Shown one piece after another: positions 56,463 through 64,000 of a DNA stretch of 64,000 nt. The notes below the pieces were generated by a model. The model was not told the origin of the DNA, did not search any database, and saw only the letters and a program-made list of their open reading frames with translations. The DNA lies in NCBI RefSeq assembly GCF_963583255.1, contig NC_084816.1, forward strand, positions 10,617,600 to 10,681,599, given 5' to 3'. Positions within the stretch are counted from its first letter, which is position 1. Each line of letters starts with the position of its first letter. Made by a program: the position numbers and the translations under genes. Origin of the DNA: Pyrus communis. Taxonomy: Eukaryota > Streptophyta > Magnoliopsida > Rosales > Rosaceae.

Positions 56463-56610
56463 AGGTTATTGACCAACTTAGCTTGAATTAATATGGAATT
56501 GAACATAGATAAAAAGGTCATCATCAATTAGTTACTTGCATTGGTCACCTAATTAGGTATTTTTTTTTATTTTTTTAGTTTTGCGAATGATTAGGTATGC
56601 ATCTTAATAA
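56463..56610. repeat. Segment duplicated at 46222-46410
   Basis: Shares 'ggttattgaccaacttagctt' like words and 'TTACTTGCATTGGTCACC' with the right flank of Harbinger-2. Confidence 0.6.
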
Positions 56611-56620
56611 AAGAAGGGGG

Positions 56621-56762
56621 GTGTGCTATCCACACATTCCTTTTTACTTCTCACACACCCTTTCTTAATTTCTATTCGTTGATCTTTTTCAATTCATCCA
56701 ATCCGATAGTCGAAAATTAAAAGGGTGTGTGAGAAGTAAAAAAGGATGTGTGGATATCACAC
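56621..56762. mobile_element. Short palindromic MITE, GTGCTATCCACAC family (best copy)
   Basis: The arms of about 45 bp (GTGTGCTATCCACACATTCC, then TTTTTACTTCTCACACACCC) pair with the complement at the right end (GGATGTGTGGATATCACAC). It has the highest arm identity of the four copies. Confidence 0.8.
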
Positions 56763-57282
56763 CCTTAAAAGAAAATGTTACACTTTGTTTAGGAAAATTA
56801 TGAGGTTTTCCACCACACATTAATATAAGAGTAATTTTCATCTTCATGCAGTCTCAGTACTACATGAAGTGCGTGATGGCGTACTTTTAGCTCCTAGGTC
56901 AAATGATATGCCAAAATAGAAATGAATTTATAGGAGTTCGAACTCAAATTGAGAGTTTTAGATCTTTACTCACTTTCCACTAGACCAACCCAGTAGAGAT
57001 GCATACCCACAGCCGACTGATTGATTTGAAGGTTGATATTGGTAGAACTGTATTTCCAAATCTTGATCTTCCCAGATCTCCTCAAAATTTCAAATTCAAT
57101 TTATATATTCTTCTTCACATCCTTTATTCAATCTTCATGCATGAACGATGCACATTGGAGTAAAACAAAACCACCTTTGATCATTTATATGCTGTTTGAT
57201 CCCTGTTGAAAAAATTAATATTCCACCACACAATAATTTTTATTTTCTTAAAAAATAAGACAACTGGTGGCACTACTACAAA

Positions 57283-57750
57283 TTTTTACATACATGACGC
57301 ATTTTATGGGTCATGTTAAAAGTTTAATGACACAAGGGTTTAGCGTCATCTTTGTGGGTGTCATTAAAGATATTTTTTATGACGTTGAAAGAGTGTCATG
57401 TATTACTTTTAAGGACGCCCAATAAGTGTCATTAATTTAAGAACTTGTGTCATCTATTACCATTTAAGACACATAATAAGTGTCATGAACATAGGAATGA
57501 GCGTCATGGTATACTAATCATGACATACGCACAATGTCATTGAATTAAAAAAGTGTGTCATCTATTTCAATTGGAGACCAGAATATGTGTCATAAACAGA
57601 GGAATAAGTGTCATGGTACAGTAAACATGACACCTGTATAACGTCATGTACTATAACACTCCAACGTCATTGAATATTAGCAACGACACACAAAGCGTGT
57701 CATAAACAATTTAATACATGTCCTGAAATATGTATGATGACATATATAAA
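57283..57750. repeat. CACTA subterminal repeat region
   Basis: More than a dozen copies of GTGTCAT or its complement ATGACAC/ATGACGC in both orientations, spaced roughly 20-40 bp. Such arrays are transposase binding sites in En/Spm elements. The smaller CACTA at 20858 uses a different motif (GTGTCGG), so the two belong to different families. Confidence 0.75.
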
Positions 57751-57918
57751 AAGACTTAACATAATTCATCGAAGAAGCAAGATATTAAATTAAACAGTAT
57801 TGCTTCATAAATTTGTAATTCATCAAGTACCGAAGTATTACAAAAGACAATATAATGTGTAGAGTTTCCTACCAAAATAAAACTATAAGTTCACTTAATT
57901 TAAAATTTCACAAACTAG

Positions 57919-60900
57919 CTAATCTAGTGTTTCATCTATTGGGATGAAGTCATCAACATACTCAGCCCACTCTATTCTTAATGCATCAATTTCCTGTTGA
58001 GTGTATGTAGCTTTTTCTTTGAACTGCAACAAATCACAACCAAAGAGAGCATGTTACAACAAAAACTAATTTCAATCATTAACTAATAAGGAAGTGGTCA
58101 ATTAGCATCAACTAGCCCAGAAAGAACAAGGGCTCTGTACTCGCTGATGTGTTTTTTTTTTTTTTTTTTTTCTCACTCGATATAGAGCTAATAAAATGTC
58201 AAGCGAATACACCTGCTTAAGTGCTCTTTGTAACAGTAGTACTAACCTTGGTAATAATTGAGCAGTTCGGATCATCAACGATTTCCTTCATGTATTTCAT
58301 CACATAATATCCACATTCTACAGTTCCTTCTTGCAAAGGGCACTGCATATAAAAATAAAAAAAGTATAAACAAAGAACTTTAAAAGGATGTAAGATATCA
58401 TGACCATAGCAATTCAAATAATCATTTCCACATATCGTTTGGCGTAACATTTCAAATTTTGTGCTCCTACATACAAAACGCAAATAATTGTCGGCAACAT
58501 ATCCATACATACAGTCTTGTCCAGAACACCATTCAGTATTCCAGAACACCACCAAAATATTATCAAGAATAATGAGAAGCTTACAGGCATGCCGATCCCG
58601 TGAGACAAAGATTCCTTACCTTTACTACTTTCCAATTAATATTTTTTCGACCCTTTATTCCCTTTTGAGCTTTAAACATCTTCAATGCTCTGCACGTAGA
58701 GGATAATAACACATGAAATATATACAAATCTTGAAATGCATTAAATAAAGACAAACGTATATCCAAATACTTACAGTTCAACAATGTTCTTCATTCCAGG
58801 ATCTATCTGTATCCAATTAAGCGAGTCCATATAATACACTAATTCCTCATAGGGGTCAATAATAGCCAACAACCAATGAAACCTACAAAACATAAATAAT
58901 TGCATTCTTTATCACACAATGGTCAACTACTGATTTGTTAGGAACAAAAGTTCAAAACACATAGTACTAATAACCCTTTGTTATACGGAGCAAAAATTAA
59001 TTGTCCTTTTTTGCAGTTCTGTAATCTAAGAGCCAGTGCATTTGATCTTTGTTCCTTTTTGCCAGCCTTCTGGGAAATTCTGCCAGGATCTACAAATCCA
59101 AACATTCCATCAAGATTGTTCTTCTTCAACGTTGACCAAAGTTGCCTACAAAAAATGTGGCAATTAGTATCTTATCATTACCCAATGTGGGTGCATGCAA
59201 TAGACTGTATTGTATATAAATTTAAGATTATGTCAAACCTGATGTAAATTGAAATGCAAACAGTCGATATTTCAGCCATGGAACAAAATTGAATGATGTC
59301 ATCTCCACCAATAAATGTTGTGTGCTCATTTCCGAATAGGTCAGATTCCATAATGATAGGTACAGTAACATCCTTATGCATGTTTTGAGCTATGAGCATA
59401 AGTGAACGCAAAGCCAAAGGTTGTTTTTGGGATCTTTGCCTGAGGGGTGGATTCGTTCTCAACTTTGCATAGATAGATAAATATGGTGAAATGAGACATA
59501 TTAGTACTATAAATTTTTCCACATATTCATAAGAAAATCACATAGGAGTACCTCATCATTTATCACGACAAGATGTCGTGGCCAAGCTACGTGACTCCCA
59601 ATTGCTTGTTTGATATTCACAGCTTCACAACTAGGTATTGGAAGAAGAGCATCTTCTTTAATTGCTAAATCAATAGAAACACGTAGGTTCTTAGGCCCAA
59701 GTGGAATTCCATGTATTGGCCCGTCTAATGGGATGACTGATCCATATGCAACAATGTTCTTAGCAGTGTCTATAGCGAGCTTGCACTGTTGTACCTTAAA
59801 AACAATATTTCATTAATCAACTATTGTCGGGATTATAGCATGAATAGGAATTGTAAAGGGCATGTACCTTCTTGATATCAGATATTTTTTCCATGGAATT
59901 TGTAATTTTGTTTGTCTTATCGTTGATGTTCACATCATATATGTTCTCTTGGTCACTTTGCTTTACCTTGGAAAATTAAATTAATTAATAATCGCTACTT
60001 AAAATAGCCAAAAAGAACAAATACTACAATGACTATGTACCTTGAAATGGTTCTTGATATCACTTTCTTTTTCGTTTGAATTTGCAATTTTGTCCGTCTT
60101 TTCCATGATGTTCAAATCAAATATTTCCTGCATATCCTTTTGCTTGACCTAAGAAAAGTAAACTTAAATTAACATTGCTACTTATTATAGTTAAGAACGA
60201 AACTTGCATGACTAGTACATACCTTCTTAGCTTCAATCTTATCCATGGTTTTAGTATTCTTGTTAACCTTTTGTTTCGCTCTCTTCTTAGACATGAATTT
60301 CGGCACATCGTCATGTTTTGCTCTCTTCTCAGAAATATGATTGGACTGTACCACATTATATTGGACCAACTCTTGCATCTTGCTCAACTGATCTGGAGTT
60401 AACAAAGAAGCAATCAAATTGAACTTCTTATTTAACTCCTCAATGTGTAAACTTTGCTGCTCCAAATGTGTTTGCATCATTTGTTGTTGACTCGATTGAG
60501 TTTTGCATCTTGGAGTCTTGAAGTACATTCTATGACTGACACCAGTTCCAACACCTCTTACACGACCCGAATATTCAGGTGTTTCCAAAGCAATTGTCAA
60601 TATGTCATTACTACCAGACGTTGGTAAAGTCCCATCTTCAACGGCCTTAGTTACTTCATCCTATAACAGTTGGCGTTAGTATGAAATACATCAATTAAGT
60701 ATCTTTCCCAACCTTACAGATAAAACTTACTATTTTATCAGCGCGTACTTTCACCATCTCATTCGTATAGTTTCCTTTTTTATCAACACGTCCAAGCTTC
60801 CAAAGCACTGATCGATCAATGTCAGCAGTGATTCCATAAGCTGATTTCTATTTGGATGAACGTATCAAAATTATATCAGATAGTTTTTATTTGCATGATA

Positions 60901-61716
60901 ATTAAATGAATACAAAAGTAACTGGACATTACTATTTGTTCTTCCAATCTTGCATAGCCTTTTCTAGAAAGTCGATGAGGGTACTTATGCTTAGCTCGCC
61001 TCCTCGATTGTTCTTCATGGATTTTCTATCAAATGCAATCCAATAATTAGTCTTTAATAATTGCAAAACATAATATGTACCGGATGCTTCGTACTTAATT
61101 TTGAAATCATATATACGTACCATATGCTTCTCAGTTAATCTCGACCTCACAAATTCATCCCATACTGGCTGACGAATGAAATCATAGATCTGTGGTGGTT
61201 TCTTTAAGACTTCAGGTTGATCTTTGAACTTTAATATGTACTCGCATGTTAGACTACTCTTGAATGTTCGCCATGTCTTTGCAGCACTCTTCAAAACATC
61301 CGCTCTGCTATTTGAATGTACTATAAAGGCTTTCTACAAATGCATAATAGAAATTGGTCATTACTTTCACAAAGTCATACAGATGTAAAATTTTTTTTTT
61401 TTGTTTAGTTTTTTGGAGATATACCTGAACCATGTCCCAAATCTTTTTTTTTATAAGATGACTCTACTTCTTTCCAAGCTGGAATTGTAATTGGAACTGT
61501 GGTACGCGCCATAACACCAATAAAACTTGCTAGTTTTGCTCCTGCAAGTCCACACGGTTGTCCCTTACTGTTATATCCAACCTCTAACCGATCCCCATCA
61601 CTTCTACCTTGCACCAAGTCTTGCAATTGAGTTGCACCTCTTGGTTTCCTTGTTACAAAATCTTGGTCATCTTCTTCTGAATCTGTCATTTCATCAATAT
61701 ATTCTGCAAGATTCAT
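57919..61716 (-). CDS. CACTA-encoded Ptta/En-Spm protein fused to a Ulp1-like (C48) cysteine protease
   Basis: Fourteen exons on the minus strand: 61716-61425, 61333-61121, 61025-60933, 60847-60731, 60660-60223, 60148-60041, 59966-59868, 59794-59552, 59462-59239, 59145-58975, 58882-58775, 58689-58620, 58342-58247, 58023-57919, all with GT-AG borders. Without one A of a nine-base run at 61444-61452 the phases all agree, giving about 791 residues. As it stands exon 1 is one base too long, a frameshift or sequence error. Domains: acidic start; Ptta region (about 90-250: KHKYPHRLSRKGYARLEEQ, PEYSGRVRGVGTGVSH); coiled coil; linker with IHGIPLGPKNLRVSID and SLMLIAQNMHKDVTVP; C-terminal Ulp1 fold with catalytic His (FHWLLAIIDPY), Asp (YYMDSLNW) and Cys (VECGYYVMKYM). 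The protease probably acts on SUMO-like conjugates; its role in transposition is unknown. Confidence 0.82.
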
Positions 61717-62090
61717 TTAAAATCAAGACAATGATCAAATTAGTAAGGAAGAAAGAAATATAAAGAACCTTAAAGGTAATGTTTGGTTCATTGAATGAAC
61801 CTTAAACGGATAGGCTCATGCCAATAGTTGGTTGAGGAAGTAAGGAAAAATAAAGAAATAGGGCAATTGGCCATTCTCCAAAATCATAAAACCAACCTTC
61901 ATTCAATTCAATTCCAATGTTCATTTCAATAAACAAATACTCCCTAAGTGACAATTGTCAATACTCAAAAAAAAGAACAATATGAATTGTCAATACTCAA
62001 AATAAAGTCGTAATGTAATTTAAAAATATGCATTCAACATAGCATTCAATAACATATGAAATAGAGTAGATATTCCTCTGAGTGATATGA

Positions 62091-64000
62091 CTATGTATTT
62101 TCAACCCAAATGCCTTCGCAATCATCCCGCATGTAGATATCATCAGACTCCTCAGTTAGAACATCAAATGACTCAATGGGTGGCAATTTAGTAGTAAGAC
62201 ATTCGCGTTCAATTATAGTATCTCCTAGCTCATCATCATGTAGCCAATCATACTGAGGCCCAGGCAGTACAACCGACCACCTTGAATCCTCTGGATCTGG
62301 AATGTAAAATATCTGCTTCACTTGAGTAGCTAAAACAAAACTATCTGACTTATGTCCAATTTTGTTGAGGTCAATTAATTTGATCCCAAACTCTTCTAAT
62401 CTGATGCCACTTTTATTTTCAACCCAATCACATTTAAATACTACACGCATGAATGCGTTATAATTAAGTTCCCATATCTCTTGAATCACCCCATAAAAAG
62501 TCATATCTGAGATAATAGGATTCTTATCCTTAGCGCTTGAAATTTGCATCGTATTGGCCACTAAGCTTACTCCACTGTTTTGAGTGACTTGTGAATCATC
62601 ACGAGACTTGGTGTGAAAATTGCAACCATTAACAGAATATCCAGAATATTTTGTTACTTCATATCGAGGGCCATGTGCTATCCATCTCAAGGTTTCTGAT
62701 ATGTGATTATTAGGGACATTAAGCTCATCCTCAACCTGCATATGTTGGCATAATTAGTTTGAGTTCATAAACAAAAATGTTAGTGCATAAGTACAATGCG
62801 AGTTTAATACCTTTTTTTGCAGCCAATAAATGAAAGTTCGATTATGTTCATCCTGATTTTTTGATTTTTTGGGGTGCTCCTTAATCAAGGATTTCTTATG
62901 CTCCCTGATAGTTTTTTTAATTAGGTAACATTGAGTTGGTCAAAAGGATAGGAAATGTTGTAAGTAAATGAAAAAACAATGAGTTAAACTATATAAATGA
63001 GTATGAATGGTTAAACTTACTTGATATAAGGTTCCACTTCAGGTGTGTTATCCAAAACATAGTGATGTGCTTGCTGCCAATGCTTTTTATCCGCCTTCAA
63101 AAATTTTCCAGCCGATAATGGATAGCCAACATCTTTATGATGTGAACGAATCTTCAATGGAATTCCAATTGGGTCTACCCCTGATAAATACTCGCTACAA
63201 ACCTTTATAGCTTCTTCTGCAATATAACATTCAACCATACAACCCTCTGGACGATATGTATTTCTCACATAACCCTTTAATATTTTCATGTACCTTTCAA
63301 AAGGGTACATCCAACGAAAATAAACCGGTCCACATAAGCGAACTTCCCTAACCAAGTGCACTGTGAGATGGACCATTATATCAAAAAAGGAAGGTGGAAA
63401 AATCTTTTCAAGCAAGCACAAAGTAATCACCAACTCACTTTGTATTTCATCTAACCTTAAAACATCCACTGTTTTGCTGCATAAGTGGCTAAAGAATAGA
63501 CAAAATCTGGTGATAGCATATCTTACATGCTTTGGCAGTACTGCACGAAGTGCCACGGGAAGTAGTTGCTGCATAAGTATATGACAATCATGAGATTTAA
63601 GATTAAACAGTTTTAGCTCCTCCATTGACACAAGGTTTCTAAAATTTGAAGAATATCCTGATGGGACCTTGAGTTCGGACAATGCTTTGCAAACTGAAAT
63701 CTTCTCAGCCTTAGATAATGTATAAGGTGCTGGGGGAAGAAATGTTTTGTTATTTCCATGTTCTGGTGCCAAATCTGTACGTAGACCTAAAGCAATTAGA
63801 TCATTCCGAGCTGCCACACCATCCTTTGTTTTTCTAGGAATGTTAAGTAATGTACCATATATACTCTCACAAACATTTTTCTCAATGTGCATAACATCTA
63901 AACAATGTCGAACATGCAGTGACTTCCAATATGGTAAATCAAAGAAAATTGACTTCTTTTTCCAGCGAGTTTGAACATCAGCCTTTTTGTCTACTTCTTT
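62091..64000 (-). CDS. TNP2-type CACTA transposase, C-terminal part (continues off right edge)
   Basis: Three exons are seen on the minus strand: from the window edge to 63021, 62904-62811, and 62735-62091 (stop). Phases agree and no stop interrupts them. The first contains the TNP2 hallmark LPYWKSLHVRHCLDVMHIEK followed by NVCESIYGTLLNI. Next is a DUF4218-like domain (LKSHDCHILMQQLLPVALR, HLCSKTVDV, VHLTVHLVREVRLCGPVYFR, GYVRNTYRPEGCM). The last exon is a DUF4216-like domain (ETLRWIAHGPR, SGYSVNGCNFHTKSRDD, VVFKCDWVENKSG, FVLATQVKQIFYIPDPED). TNP2 cuts and rejoins CACTA ends. The N-terminal catalytic half is outside the window. It lies 375 bp upstream of the Ptta/Ulp1 gene in the same orientation. 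Confidence 0.9.

Larger units (their letters stand above)
57271..64000 (-). mobile_element. CACTA (En/Spm) transposon, apparently autonomous, runs off right edge
   Basis: The left terminus CACTACTACAAATTTTTAC begins at 57271; the flanking triplet is TGG. Subterminal repeats (57283-57750) are followed by two co-oriented genes on the minus strand: a Ptta/Ulp1 gene (61716-57919) and, upstream, a TNP2-type transposase (to 62091). The right terminus is outside the window, so total length and target duplication are unknown. Confidence 0.9.

Noticed and set aside
58978..59247. Plus-strand frame in the CACTA element
   Set aside because: Opposite exon 10 of the Ptta/Ulp1 gene; no independent support.

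Overview
The window is nuclear DNA from a flowering plant. Genes are sparse, carry GT-AG introns and lie in AT-rich sequence packed with transposable elements. The element mix (a Cassandra solo LTR, a Tat-type Ty3/gypsy family, short palindromic MITEs) and the dioxygenase and F-box genes suggest a woody dicot, probably Rosaceae (apple/pear type). That assignment is inference from remembered families, not from a search.

Host genes, left to right: a 5' portion of an organellar PPR-type gene (1-1632, minus, runs off the left edge); a bacterial-type ribosomal protein uS17 gene (4816-5190, plus, two exons); a broken aldo/keto reductase gene (5764-6835, minus); an F-box gene (14207-15337, plus) preceded by three tandem copies of its own upstream region; mitochondrial ribosomal protein mL54 (28723-29124, minus); and a two-exon 2-oxoglutarate-dependent dioxygenase (52592-53955, plus).

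Most of the rest is mobile DNA, and for many elements the ends and target duplications can be read directly. These include two PIF/Harbinger elements (1976-3838 with only a Myb-like ORF1 relic; 43860-46220 with only a transposase relic); a 322-bp TRIM (7416-7737); three copies of one Tat-like gypsy family (16.9-20.4 kb, a solo LTR at 26331-27766, and 33.1-42.3 kb with gag-pro-RT-RNaseH-integrase and a downstream antisense ORF); a 2.2-kb solo LTR of another gypsy family (23788-26016); a Cassandra solo LTR (30661-30944); a non-autonomous CACTA element (20858-22757); two hAT-like elements (46797-47609; 47963-48919, nested inside a MITE); two Mutator-like elements carrying host gene fragments (49261-50755 with an AP2/ERF piece and a second piece; 55652-56395 with the tail of ribosomal protein uL2); and a CACTA element that begins at 57271 and runs off the right edge.

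The right-edge CACTA element is the most complete system. It encodes the C-terminal part of a TNP2 transposase and a 14-exon gene joining a Ptta/En-Spm domain to a Ulp1-type cysteine protease. All exon phases of that second gene agree except for one extra A in a homopolymer, so the element looks young or recently active. The two Pack-MULE-like elements and the repeated F-box upstream region are the other points most worth checking.
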